From: Anaeramoeba flamelloides
Lineage: Eukaryota > Metamonada > Anaeramoebidae
Length of the DNA: 64,000 bases
Assembly: GCA_027625915.1 (NCBI GenBank)
Contig: JANTQA010000047.1
Location: forward strand, 8,122,001 to 8,186,000
Reading direction: 5' to 3'
The stretch's first letter is position 1. Each line of letters starts with the position of its first letter. The notes below the pieces were generated by a model, which had not been told where the DNA came from, made no database searches, and was given only the letters and a program-made list of their open reading frames with translations. Position numbers and translations under genes: made by a program. Below are positions 53,801 through 63,405 of the stretch, piece after piece.

Positions 53801-56397
53801 AAAAGCCGTGTCGTCAAGTGCAGTAGAGTGTTGTAGAGTGCCGTCAAGTAGCTAGGTTTTTTTTTAATTCTTATTTTTTTTTTGGAAAATCTATTGATCT
53901 TCTAATCAAAACAAAATTTAAAAAAAACCTAACCGCGCTTTTCCAGAATTTAAAAGAACTGATTAAAATCTATGATTTTTCTCAATCCTTTTGAACCTCG
54001 GAAAAGCTAACGGAAATTATTTTTAATTTTAAAAATAAAAAGTAAATTACATAAATTTTCAGGTTGTTTCAAAAATTAAAAAAAAACATCGTTAGTGTCC
54101 TCGGTTTTTAGTAATTTAAAAGAATTGAGTAAAATCTATGATTTTTCTTCATTCTTTTGAATTCTGGAAAATCTAACCGTAAGTGCCGTCAAGTGCCGTA
54201 GAGTGCCTAGTTTTTTTTTAATTTCAGAAATAAAATGAAAATTTATTAAAATTTCAGTTTATTTCTCAAATTAAAAAAAACCTAACGGTTACACAGAGAA
54301 AAGTAATTTTCTCTCTTCAAAAAAAAATAAAAAAAAAAAACAATAAAAATTTCTTAAGGATTAAGGTATTTCCGAAAAAGTGGGAAATTTTTTTTTTAAC
54401 ATTTCATAAAAAATAATCTTTGATAGTGGGTGCTATTCGTTAATGGACAATATCAAATTAAGTTAAATATTGACGAATCAAAATTATGAAATTTATTGCG
54501 CTTGTCGGGAATTTTTTATAAAAGCTCTTATGGTTAGAAAACTTAAGGTAATAAAGAAAAAATAATAAAAATAAAGTGAAAACAAAAAATCTTTAAAATA
54601 ATAAAAAATATTTAAAGTCGAGCACCCAGTGTCCCACTCTGAGAGTCATGTAATACCAATTATTAATCACGGAATGTGAAATTTTTATCTATAATTGATA
54701 ATCTTTCTATCGGATTTTCCCTCAACCTGTGTATTCTGGGGACGTGCCTTCAAGTGCCGTAGAGTGCCTAGGTTTTCTTGAGTTTTTCTGTTTCATTTGT
54801 TAAATCTATCGATTTTACAAATAAACAGAAAACTCAAGAAAACCTAACGGCGCTTTTTTTTAATTTAAGAAATTAAAAGAAAATTTATTAAAATTTTCTT
54901 TTTATTTCTCAAATCAAAAAAAAGCTAACAGCGGTTTTCCAGAATTAGAAAGAATTTTAGTAAAATCTATGATTTTACTCAATTCTTTCAAATCCTGGAA
55001 AACCTAACGACAGTGGATAGTTTCTATTTGGTCATGAAAATGATAAATTTATTTTATATATATATATTAATTATTTTTCTTCTTCTCGTTTTTTTTATTT
55101 GATGTTTTTTCTTTAATTACCCCTTTCTATAAATAAATAAATAAATAAATAAACAAGTTAAATATTAATACTGATTGTATCAATGACTATGATATTTATT
55201 TCAAAATATGTTCATTGCAATATTTCCAAAAAATGAAAAAAAAAAAAACAATAACACTTTTTTAAAGAGAAAACAGTGTATAACGACCAATTTCAATAAA
55301 AAACTGGAAATATGACAAGGACACAAATGATTTTATAAACAATAAAATACACTTATAAGCTTTTAATTCTATTGGAAAATTTGTCGAGATTAAACAAGTA
55401 ATAAAAACGATTTTTTCGATCAAAAAGAAAAAAATAAACACCAATTTTCACTCATAAAAAATATCAGATAAAATTGAGATCAGAAAATTTAATATCTTTT
55501 ATTAATGTAATACCTTACTAACAAACAAATTGAATTATTATCAAGAATCAATAAATGGTTGTTCATGATTTTGGATGTTTAAAGAGTTTTAAGAACGATT
55601 GAGTTTAATAAATATATTTTAAAATTAATTTGACTCACTTTTTTGGAAATAGCTCACATTTTTTTTTCTTTTTTTATCCATTCTCTCTTTATGATACATT
55701 TCATTTTTTTTTAAAAAATTACAAAGGATTGATAAATTGGGGAAGAACTGAAATATATAAAATGTTTTTAATTTATGACATCAGCCAAACATTAGTTACA
55801 CCAATCGGTGTTAAATATTTAATTAAATATTTTGGGCATAAAATTACTTTTCTAATTGGTGGTGCATTTTCACTACTCTCTCTTCTGGCTTTGGTCTTTA
55901 ATAGAAAATCAATTATATTTTATATAATCTTTTCTATTTCAACCTTAACCACTCTTCAAAACCCGTGTGTTGCGTTTTTATATGAAAGGTAATATATTAA
56001 TATTATTTAAAATATACATTCAAATCAATAATACCAAATTTTTTCATTTTTTTTTAATTCTTTTAGATCTGTTCCATCTGGTGAAAAGGGAACACTTTTT
56101 GGCTCTGTTTCAGTTATAAATCAAATTTCTTATGGATTTACACGGTACTTTTCGTATTGGGTTTTAGAACAAACTTCTGATAAGAAAAAGGGATTATATT
56201 TCCCACAGTTGGTATTTGTCATTTGTATCCTTTTTACTTTGGTTGCAATTATATTTTATTTAAAAATTATTCCTTCAAGAAAATATCTAAATGTATCTGA
56301 AGAAAATAATGCCAACCGGAATAACTATATCCAAATAAACCAAGAAACACAAAACGATTCAACAGATGATTTACATTCAAACGAAGAATCTGATTAA
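50093..56397 (+). CDS. MFS membrane transporter (three exons)
   Basis: Exons 50093-50834, 55727-55988 and 56067-56397 (742+262+331 nt) join in frame to 444 residues, normal for a 12-helix major facilitator. Exon 1 gives helices 1-6 and the central loop, with the MFS A-like loop DPLLGVFSDSFKRKYSF between helices 2 and 3. Exons 2 and 3 give helices 7-12, including VKYLIKYFGHKITFLIGGAF and VPSGEKGTLFGSVSVIN, resembling the MFSD14/tetracycline-efflux-like subgroup. The C-terminus is acidic and cytosolic (DDLHSNEESD). The substrate cannot be inferred. Splices are GTACGT-ACAAAG and GTAATA-TTTTAG. Intron 1 is 4892 bp and full of transposons, intron 2 only 78 bp. Confidence 0.85.
51495..51990. mobile_element. 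TIR element, family T, copy 3, with 9-bp subrepeats
   Basis: The left arm has TTTTTAATTGGAACCCTAAT then four tandem ATCACAGAA units (51547-51590). The right arm has the exact reverse (TTTCTGTGA repeated, 51899-51940) then ATTAAGGTTCCAATTAAAAA. The interior, read on the minus strand, matches copies 1 and 2. Both arms carry the same number of subrepeats, which suggests recent gene conversion or a young insertion. Confidence 0.75.
52246..52828 (+). mobile_element. Element K copy 1 (TA-flanked, TIR TATGTCC)
   Basis: A 583-bp block with ends TATATGTCCTTA and GGGACATATA, repeated in reverse complement at 61689-62269. Both copies show TATGTCC termini with TA on each side, as in Tc1/mariner-like elements. 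An open segment at about 52560-52738 reads EDQISAFCENKIPHNLEFVF, VNELKQDSVSKNIDNFKFEF, NNFGKTCFQEKVKLKLYLF; it is interrupted in the other copy. Confidence 0.7.
52829..53775 (+). mobile_element. LINE (non-LTR) fragment with RT motif
   Basis: Around 52860 the translation reads KTLAVHVQMYVDDLILITKG; the YVDD catalytic box is at 52878-52889. About 270 bp on, LSQLYYGLEIFDLTKSDFER, IDRFINKSVINFLQIDIYSP and PLIYKSEVKIDLTRLKIYQK match the thumb and C-terminal region of LINE ORF2 proteins. It is 5'-truncated and carries several stops and frame changes, so it is dead. It lies in the MFS gene's first intron. Confidence 0.75.
53806..54295 (+). repeat. Nested palindromic P-module array
   Basis: It starts with repeated GTGC(C/A)GT-type units (53808-53852: GTCGTCAAGTGCAGTAGAGT, GTTGTAGAGTGCCGTCAAG). 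Then come half of P1 (53890-53935), P3 (53937-54013), P2 (about 54015-54098), P3 (54099-54178), a GTGCCGTCAAGTGCCGTAGA unit (54182-54212) and P2 (54212-54290). Each module is a 75-85-bp palindrome bounded by AGGTTTT or GCTTTTCC on the left and CTAACGG or similar on the right. Confidence 0.75.
54460..55166 (+). mobile_element. Q retroposon copy 2 with target duplication and P insert
   Basis: Flanked by AAGTTAAATATT at 54460-54471 and 55155-55166. It contains the common Q sequence (GCACCCAGTGTCCCACTCTG, CATGTAATACCAATTATTAA), with a (TAAA)n tail at the right end. It is interrupted at 54747-55014 by a P1-P2-P3 triplet; removing the insert restores GACGTG-GATAGTTTC as in copy 1. Confidence 0.85.
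54747..55014 (+). repeat. P1-P2-P3 triplet inserted in Q copy 2
   Basis: After CAAGTGCCGTAGAGTGCC come P1 (54769-54849: CTAGGTTTTCTTGAG to CTCAAGAAAACCTAACGG), P2 (54851-54933: GCTTTTTTTTAATTTAAG to CAAATCAAAAAAAAGC) and P3 (54934-55010: GGTTTTCCAGAATTAGAAAG to CTGGAAAACC). Each is palindromic over its length. The flanking GACGTG and GACAGTG may be a target duplication. Confidence 0.8.
55727..55988 (+). CDS. MFS transporter exon 2 (helices 7-9)
   Basis: Completes a Gly codon, then LINWGRTEIYKMFLIYDISQ to NPCVAFLYE, ending two bases into Arg before GTAATA. The frame extends upstream past the acceptor, but that part is T-rich intron. Confidence 0.83.
56067..56397 (+). CDS. MFS transporter exon 3 (helices 10-12, tail)
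   Basis: After TTCTTTTAG: SVPSGEKGTLFGSVSVINQI, YFPQLVFVICILFTLVAIIF, then an acidic N-rich tail and stop TAA. Confidence 0.85.
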
Positions 56398-56414
56398 GGG
56401 GACAATCTTTAACG

Positions 56415-56565
56415 AAAACAGAGCAAAATTTTAAATATGTTATTGGCGATATTCTGTACTGATTTATTTTGTATATGTGAAGTTGCCAATAAATTATGAT
56501 CTAACAAAATACCCAAAAAGAATATTTTTTTCATTGAGATCAAATTGTTTTTTTCCATTTTTTTA
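56415..56565 (+). repeat. Direct repeat E, copy 1
   Basis: GCAAAATTTTAAATATGTTA, TTGGCGATATTCTGTACTGA and TTGTATATGTGAAGT align with 61366-61510 in the same orientation. It begins 18 bp after the MFS stop codon. Confidence 0.6.
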
Positions 56566-57149
56566 TAAAAAGCAAATTATTTAATTGATTTTATTTCTTA
56601 GAATATAAAAAATTTTTAAACTATTTATGGCTATTTTCATCACTGTTAAACCATAAATATTATTTATTGTAATAAATATTAATGAGTGCTTTTTTTTTTG
56701 AGATAATTCTTTTTGAAAACAAAAAAATGATTTTTATTCAATCCATTAAAAGATATTCGTATTTTTTAAGAGTGTAGTTTTTAAAGTTATTTACAAAATT
56801 TATGTTAAACTGTCCATTTATTTTAATATGAAATTTGATTTTTTAATTTAAAAATTTAAAGATTTTTGTGAATTTTGGGATTTTATCCAAAAAATTCAAA
56901 ATCAATTTTTTTATTCCAGTGATGATTTAAATTCTTTTAATGATTCTTGTAAATAAGACCAAACAATTTGTTAATTATAAAATCTTCAAATTTGAACTTT
57001 TTTTTACAATTTTTTTTTCATATTGCGAAATGAGAAAATGACTTTTTTACGTTTTAATTTTTGAAAGTATTAATTGAGGAAAAGTTTTTACTCTTTTTTT
57101 TTTTTTTTATTGAAGAGAGGTGATTCAGTCCATTAAACCCTGCTTTCCT

Positions 57150-57905
57150 TGAGTTTTCTATTTATTTGTGAAATGTTCTAGGTTTTTTGAGTTTTCTATT
57201 TATTTGGAAAATCAATAGATTTTCTTTAGGTTTGTTTTACTTGTTGAAATAAACCGAAAATTTATTAAAATTTTGGCTAATCAAAATTACTAAATTTATT
57301 GTTCTTGTCGAGAATTTTTCATCAAAGCTCTTATGGTTAGAAAACTTTAGGTAATAAAGAAAAAATGAAAATAAAAAAATTGAAAATAAAAAATTCCTAA
57401 AATAGTAAAAAATATACAAATACGGGTACATAGTGCCCCACTCTTCGGAGTCGTGGAATACCAATTTATTAATTAGAATTTGTGGAATCTTATTTATTAA
57501 TAATCTTTCTATCGGGTTTTTACTCCTCCTCTTTCAGGACGTGTAACATTTTTAATTTGGTCATGTAAATGATATACTATTTTTTTACTTTAATATTTGA
57601 ATTATTTTTCTTCTTCTCTTTTTTATTTAGTAAATTTCCTTTATTACTCCTTTCTCACAATAAATAAATAAATAAATAAATAAATAAATTTATTAAAATT
57701 TTCTTTTTTTTTCAAAAAGTAAAAAAAATCCAGACCACTTCACAAATAAATAGAAAACTTAAAAAAACCTAGAACACTCCACAAATAAATAGAAAACTCA
57801 AAAAAAACCTAACGAAAATTGATAGATTTAACAAAAAAACAAAAATTAAAAAAAAACCTAAAGCAGTTTTTCCAGAATTCAAAAGAATAGAGAAAAATCT
57901 CTGAT
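57150..57905 (+). repeat. P modules split by Q copy 3
   Basis: Left part (57150-57274): tandem P1 halves (TTGAGTTTTCTATTTATTTG twice) and the left half of P2. Right part (57686-57905): the right half of P2, P1 halves (CACAAATAAATAGAAAAC twice), another module, and the left half of P3 (TTTTTCCAGAATTCAAAAGA). The left and right parts are mirror images around the Q insertion, as expected of nested palindromes. Confidence 0.7.
57258..57702 (+). mobile_element. Q retroposon copy 3 with 17-bp target duplication
   Basis: The 411-bp element 57275-57685 is flanked by AAATTTATTAAAATTTT at 57258-57274 and 57686-57702, the centre of a P2 palindrome. It contains GGGTACATAGTGCCCCACTC and GTCGTGGAATACCAATTTAT, and ends in a (TAAA)n tail. 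It starts AATCAAAATTACTAAATTTA like copy 2, so this is probably the full length. Confidence 0.88.
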
Positions 57906-58951
57906 ATTTTTTTTTTATTGATGAGGAAGTGTAAATTACACTCTAGTTGCCCTTAGACTTAAACCCCCTTTCAGGAAATTTAAGCATAAAATCATAGATT
58001 TCTACGACTATTAATTAATGAAAATAATTTTAAGCTGTTTTAGTTTAAAATTATTTCATTAAAATTTAATTCTTTTAATTTATTTAAAAATATCAATCTA
58101 TCTTTTGTATAGGAAGGACAGACCCATAAAAAGTGATCAATATTTTCTATTATCTCTTTATATACATATTTTAAACATAAAGGACAAAATTTATTTGATT
58201 TTTTATTTATTACATAATAATATCTATTTAAGCAGTTAGTAAATGTTCTGAATTTTAGAATTGTTGAGCTTGATGGATAACGTAAGAATTTTTGATTAAT
58301 AAATATTTTTCTTTTGGTTTTTAATTATTTGAAAATATTTTTGTGGGGTACCGTCAAGTACCGTAGAGTACTTTAGAGTACCTAGGTTTTCTTGAGGTCT
58401 TCTATTTCATATGTAAAGTGTTCTAGGTTTTTTTTTACTTTAGAAATAAACCAAAAATTTATTAAAATTTTCGGTTTATTTTTAAAGTAAAAAAAACCTA
58501 ACGAAAATCTATCGATTTCCCAAATAAACAGAAAACTCAAGAAAACCTAATGGCACTTTTTTTTAATTTAAGAAATAAAAAGAAAATTAAAGAAATTTTC
58601 TTTATATTTTTAAAATTAAAAAAACCCAAAGGCACTTTCCAACTGGTAGAATTTAACAACTCATTATAATTATAATTATAAATTTCGTTTTTAAGAAGTT
58701 TTAAATTCTTTGAATTCCAATTAATTTTATGGTTAGTTCTTTGGCAAAATTTTATTAGTTTATTCAGATAAGGTAGAAATAGATTTTTTAATTTCTTTTT
58801 GAATTTCTTTTTATTAATTGAAATTACAAAATTTTCGAATTTAAATTCTGTTTTATAGATAAGAACTACTGTATTTCGGTTTATTTTGCATATTTCGGTA
58901 ATACATGTGTATATCCAGGAATTTTTATAATTTAGGGTTGCAAAAATCTCT
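57893..58951 (-). mobile_element. 5'-truncated LINE with 10-bp target duplication and P insert
   Basis: The insert 57903-58941 is flanked by AAAAATCTCT at 57893-57902 and 58942-58951 and splits a P3 palindrome. On the minus strand it encodes NYKNSWIYTCITEICKINRN, NLFLPYLNKLIKFCQRTNHK and, after a P insert, LRYPSSSTILKFRTFTNCLN, then NKFCPLCLKYVYKEIIENID and HFLWVCPSYTKDRLIFLNKL. This is the CPLC...H...C zinc-knuckle end of LINE ORF2 proteins. It ends in CAATAAAAAAAAAA (57907-57920 region). There is no RT core, so it is truncated and non-functional. Confidence 0.82.
58345..58640 (+). repeat. P array with P2 nested inside P1, within the LINE
   Basis: Starts with TACCGTCAAGTACCGTAGAG and TACTTTAGAGTACCTAGG, then the left half of P1, a complete P2 (about 58428-58502), the right half of P1 (AACAGAAAACTCAAGAAAAC), then another P2 and GGCAC. 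Removing the inner P2 rebuilds a P1 palindrome, so P2 entered P1. Confidence 0.78.
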
Positions 58952-59185
58952 TATTTTACTCAATTCTTTTAGTTATGGAAAACCGAAGAGAGTTTTTTTT
59001 TTTTTGATTTTTGAAATATAAAAGATAATTTCATTTATTTTTCTTTTAATTTCTAAAATTAAAAAAACCTAACTACCAGTGCCGTAGAGTGCCTAGGTTT
59101 TTTTTAATTTTGGGAATAAATAGAAAATTTATTTAAATTTTCTTTTTATTTCAAAAATTAAAAAAAACCTATGGGCTATAAGAGG
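58952..59185 (+). repeat. P-module array
   Basis: It holds the right half of the split P3 (58952-58985), P2 (58990-59070), a CCAGTGCCGTAGAGTGCCTA unit (59075-59096), another P2 (59096-59170) and a small palindrome, GAGGAAATTGATTTCCTC (59181-59198). Confidence 0.7.
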
Positions 59186-59570
59186 AAATTGATTTCCTCC
59201 TTTCACAATAAAAAAAAAAAAAAAACTAGAAACTTTTTTTCAAAAATTTCACGCTTTTTTCTACCAATTTTTGTGTTTATTTTGTATTTCATTTTGAATG
59301 AGTTGAATTGATCCATATGAAGTAAATTTGATAATATCAGTTTATGTAAACATTATTATTCAAAAGATGATAATAATTTTTGTCTTAAGAATCAGCCGAA
59401 ATAAATTTTTTTTTTTAAAAATGGATCATTTGAGATATCAAACATAAATGTACAAAAAAAAAAAAAAAGATGATCCAACCAAGGTTATTAACAATTCTTC
59501 AAGTACACAAACCAAACGAAAAATTCGCAATACTCAAAATAAAACTTAAAAACAACACTTATTTTCAAAT

Positions 59571-61127
59571 TTATTTTTCATACATGTAAATTTGATCGCC
59601 TGGGCGAAACATGTGGACAGCTAGTTTAACCTTCTTTGGCAAAACACCCGAAATGGCTCCATAATTTTCTTCATTTTTCGAAAAGGAAAGAGTTTTTTTA
59701 TCCATATTTAAATGCACCCCGACCACGTCACCTTCTCCAAAGGGCTTGCCATAGCTGGTAAATTTCTTTTTATGATATAGTCTACTGTCTTTCCCCGTCA
59801 ACACTAATCTAGTATAATAAGAAAAGGACTCGTTTTGTCTAAATCCCAGTTGATCGGTATCTATTGATTCTGTTACACCTATTGCAATTGCAGTACCACC
59901 GAATCTTATGTTGGCAAAGAGTTGGATATGGAAGTAAATGCTATGTTCACCTTTGGTATATTCTGTGTCTCCCCAGACTGATTTCCATTGACCGGTTTTA
60001 CCGTTGTGCCGAACTGTTTTATTGTCTGATAATAAAAGCTCTGGATCCTTTCTATTTTTATCAAACACTCCAACAATACTTTTTTTCCTTACTATACATT
60101 TTTTCCTTGCAATTTTAATCGACTCACTGTTGATAATCATTTCTTTCATATTTAAAACCATTTCTTTAAGTGGCTTGTATTTAGCCTTGTAAATTAATTG
60201 ATTTTTCTTCAAAGATGGGACGAATTTTGTAATTGTTATTTGGCTTTGATCAGAATCTTGTGCGATGATTTGAACAGATAATGGGATCATCGAATTTACA
60301 AAATTACCCATCTCATCTTTAATAAAGATTTCAATCTCCACATTTTCAGTAAGACAAACATTTGTAGTTTTCAAAATAAATACACAATTACTAGGGCACA
60401 CCCTATTGTAGAACCTGATCTTTTGGAGATCCTTAATTAATTGATCTAAATCTGTTAATTGGTAAAATTGTTGGAATGTTTGATCAAGATTTGGAATGTG
60501 CTCCTTTTTTTGCATTTTGCTGATTTCAATTTCTTTTTCTTCCACAAGTTTTTGAAATTCAATTACTTCTTGAAACGAATTGTTCTTGAGTGACAGTTCT
60601 AAAGAAGCAGAGTATTTTCTCATTTCTTTTAATTTTTGAAGATTTTCTTTTTCTTCTTCAATCTTCTCAAGAAGTTTCTTTTTTTTTTCATTGTGGTAAT
60701 CATGAACAAATTCTCTATTACACTTGAAGACCTCATTAAGAGAATTTAAAAGTAAATTCATTTTGTCATTTAATTGCTCAACAAGTTCAAGAGATTCCTT
60801 TTTATTTTCTTTTTTTGAAAGGTATAATTTTTTTAATTTGCTTTCTTTCGCCTTGATTTTGTTCTGGATGTCCTGAATGTGTCTTTCTCTTTTCTCTTTT
60901 GTTGGGACCATTACTTTCCCAATTTCTTCAATTTTAATTACCTGGTCACGATGGAAGGAGCAACTTTCGTAAAAACATTTCGAACATACGAATTTGCCCT
61001 CTTTCTTACAATAAAATTTTGTTGGTTTGTTATGAATAGAACAATGTTGAGTCAAAGGTTTGGGCTCGTTAACAATTACTCCAATCGGGTAAATTGTTTC
61101 TGTTTTGTTTTCTATTGGATAATTCAT
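59571..61127 (-). CDS. B-box, coiled-coil and SPRY protein (TRIM-like without RING)
   Basis: 518 residues in one exon. The B-box zinc finger is at about 28-68: HCSIHNKPTKFYCKKEGKFV, CSKCFYESCSFHRDQV, with the Cys/His ligands in order. A long coiled coil follows (about 80-220), then a beta-rich domain that could be filamin-like (VFILKTTNVCLTENVEIEIF, residues about 240-345). A SPRY domain ends the protein (about 375-518: GQWKSVWGDTEYTKGEHSIY, GDVVGVHLNMDKKTLSFSKN). This is the C-terminal half of the TRIM plan without a RING, so E3 ligase activity is not expected by itself. ATG at 61127 (MNYPIENKTETIY) is chosen; the frame extends seven codons further only from a TTG. Similar proteins are expanded in some amoeboid protists. 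Confidence 0.85.
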   Translation of the reverse strand: MNYPIENKTETIYPIGVIVNEPKPLTQHCSIHNKPTKFYCKKEGKFVCSKCFYESCSFHRDQVIKIEEIGKVMVPTKEKRERHIQDIQNKIKAKESKLKKLYLSKKENKKESLELVEQLNDKMNLLLNSLNEVFKCNREFVHDYHNEKKKKLLEKIEEEKENLQKLKEMRKYSASLELSLKNNSFQEVIEFQKLVEEKEIEISKMQKKEHIPNLDQTFQQFYQLTDLDQLIKDLQKIRFYNRVCPSNCVFILKTTNVCLTENVEIEIFIKDEMGNFVNSMIPLSVQIIAQDSDQSQITITKFVPSLKKNQLIYKAKYKPLKEMVLNMKEMIINSESIKIARKKCIVRKKSIVGVFDKNRKDPELLLSDNKTVRHNGKTGQWKSVWGDTEYTKGEHSIYFHIQLFANIRFGGTAIAIGVTESIDTDQLGFRQNESFSYYTRLVLTGKDSRLYHKKKFTSYGKPFGEGDVVGVHLNMDKKTLSFSKNEENYGAISGVLPKKVKLAVHMFRPGDQIYMYEK

Positions 61128-61365
61128 TTTTATTAGGACACAAATCAAAAAAAAAAATATTCAAAAAAAAAAAATGATAATTCAATTTAGTTTTTTTGGG
61201 GTTTGAAATAATTCCCAACCAAAGGCCTAGATTTTTCTAAACAGTATTTTGAAAGAGTAAAAAAATCTTTGTGACACATTAAAATAACAGTTATTTTGTC
61301 AGTTAATTGAAATAAAATAAAACTTTGAATTTTTTTTAAGGGTTTGGTTTTTTCAGATAACAAGG

Positions 61366-61510
61366 CAAAATTTTAAAATATTTTATTGGTGATATTCTCT
61401 ACTAACAAAAATTGTATATGTCAAGTGTCAAACAATTCTGGTCAACTTAAAAACAAGAAAATAATATTTGATTCGGTAAGATCCATTTTTTTTTTTTACC
61501 TTTTTTTCTG
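61366..61510 (+). repeat. Direct repeat E, copy 2
   Basis: GCAAAATTTTAAAATATTTT, ATTGGTGATATTCTCTACTA and TTGTATATGTCAAGTG match 56415-56565. Confidence 0.6.
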
Positions 61511-61688
61511 AAGAGGAAAAACACTAAATTCATTATATTTCTTACCTTATAAATTCTTTTTTACCCTGTTTATTGCCAATTACTATATTATACAATATCA
61601 AGTCTGTTTTTGTCCTAAATATTAAAATAAAGATTTTTATTATTAAGAGGATAATTCCTTTTGTTAACCAAAAAATGGATTTATTCAA

Positions 61689-62269
61689 TATATGTCCCTA
61701 CGACACAAAAAACACTAAAAATGAAAAACTGATCAAATACTTTCCATTAATACAATTTAAAAAAATTAAATGATAAAATATAAATAAATAAAGTTTCAAT
61801 TTAACTTTTTCTTGAAAACATGTTTTGCCAAAATTATTGAATCCAAACTTGAAATTATGAATATTTTTAGATATACAATCTTATTTTAACTCGTTTACAA
61901 AAACAAATTCTAAATTATGGGAATTACCTTTTAACAAAAGGCACTAATTTGGTCTTCAAATGTTTTTTTTTAGTTTTAAATGGTAAAATTAAAAAAAGAG
62001 ATAAACTAAAAAGATAAACTCTCTGGAAAAGCATTCTAATTTAATATATTAACTTATTCTTTGATTTCAAGCTTTTCTCAACCCCAATTTTTCAAAAAAA
62101 AATAAAAAAGTGCACAGTAATTTCAAAAAATATTTTTGATATTCAAAAGTTGAGAGTGTTTTTATTCTAAAAAAAAATATCATAGTGTTTACTTTAATTA
62201 AGTTATGAACTTAAAGTCGAAAAATATTAATCAGAAAAAGATAGTGCTTAATTTTATTAAGGACATATA
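61689..62269 (-). mobile_element. Element K copy 2
   Basis: The reverse complement of 52246-52828, with nearly every 20-base stretch recognisable (AGTGCACAGTAATTTCAAAA, CAAACTTGAAATTATG, AAACATGTTTTGCCAAAATT). Ends TATATGTCC and GGACATATA lie at TA dinucleotides. Confidence 0.75.
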
Positions 62270-63391
62270 GAAAAATATTTATATTATTTTAATAAAGATA
62301 GTAATAAACATTAAAGTTTAAAACCATTTACAAATTTTACTAAGAAATTTTGTTTGTGTTTTAGTAGAAATCGTATTAATAATCAATATAATTTATAAAA
62401 TTTATGAACAAATTATTATTTTAAAATAAAATGTGAGTTTTCAAAATAATTAATACTAAAAAATTTTTGGAATTTTTTATTTTTTAATTCCTTTTTGCTA
62501 AATTTAATTCCTTTTACCAAATCAAAAAATAAAAACCCAAAATAAAGTATCCCAGTATCTAACAATTAATATTTAGAACTTGTCAAAAGTAACTGTTTTT
62601 TTTTTTTCAATTTTTTTTAATTTGTAGAATTACTCAATAATTTATAACGAAAGACAAAGAGTGATCAATATTTACTTCATTTTCTAAAAAGTTAATTGTA
62701 AAACTAATTTATTTCCAATTTTTAAAAATAATATGTCAGCATAATCTCAAAATTAATTATTTAAAACTATAAAAAAATTGGAATTATTTAGCTAATCAAA
62801 ATTTCTATATAAATATAAAAAAGATATTTTTCAATTTTGGAGTCTTGAATATTGATGATTCAATCTTTTATTTTGTCCCCAAATATAAATAGTGTTTTCT
62901 AACATTCTTCACTTTTTTTACTCACATTAAGGATCATTTTTAATTGATTAGAACAACTTTTAGTACTATTTTATTAATCAAATTTTTAGAGACAATTAAT
63001 CACCAGTAATAGAATTGTGATTTTATTTCAATAACAAAATATTTAATTTTAGACCTCTCTTTTGAATACATTAATATCGTAAAAGATCTCGTATTCAAAA
63101 AAAAATTGAAAAAAAAGTCATTTGCTTGAAAATAATATGTATAAATTGAAATGTGGCAGATAAAAGGAAAGAAGGTATTATAAAAAAATTCTTTTTAATA
63201 TAAAGTAAATTCTAGTTAACTATTTTTTCTCAGGATAAGAATTATAAATTCTAATGGAAAAAAATATTCTAAATATTCTGTAAAGAAAATTTCTTTGTAA
63301 TTATTTTTCATTTTTTTCAAAACTGTCTAAATAACTTACCATGTAATAATATCTGAGTCTATTTATCTTGCAACAATTTACTAATTGTTTA

Positions 63392-63405
63392 CCCCCCCCC
63401 CCCCC
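63392..63405. repeat. 14-bp poly-C tract
   Basis: An uninterrupted C run, exceptional in this AT-rich DNA. It may be real or an assembly artefact. Confidence 0.8.

Larger units (their letters stand above)
50835..55726 (+). other. MFS transporter intron 1
   Basis: 4892 bp containing, in order, family T copy 3, element K copy 1, LINE RT remains, a P-module array, and Q copy 2 with its own P insert. The acceptor ACAAAG follows a T-rich tract. Confidence 0.8.
56398..59570. other. Repeat-rich intergenic region
   Basis: Between convergent MFS and B-box/SPRY genes. It contains a 150-bp direct repeat (56415-56565), P modules, Q copy 3, a LINE insertion with its own P array, and another P array (58990-59185). 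Confidence 0.7.

Noticed and set aside
53806-54295. CRISPR-like array or satellite
   Set aside because: The units are palindromes of three types with no unique spacers of constant length, in a eukaryotic genome; nested insertion explains them better.
61573-61773. 66-codon plus-strand frame
   Set aside because: Its second half is the end of element K, and its first half is isoleucine/lysine-rich background.
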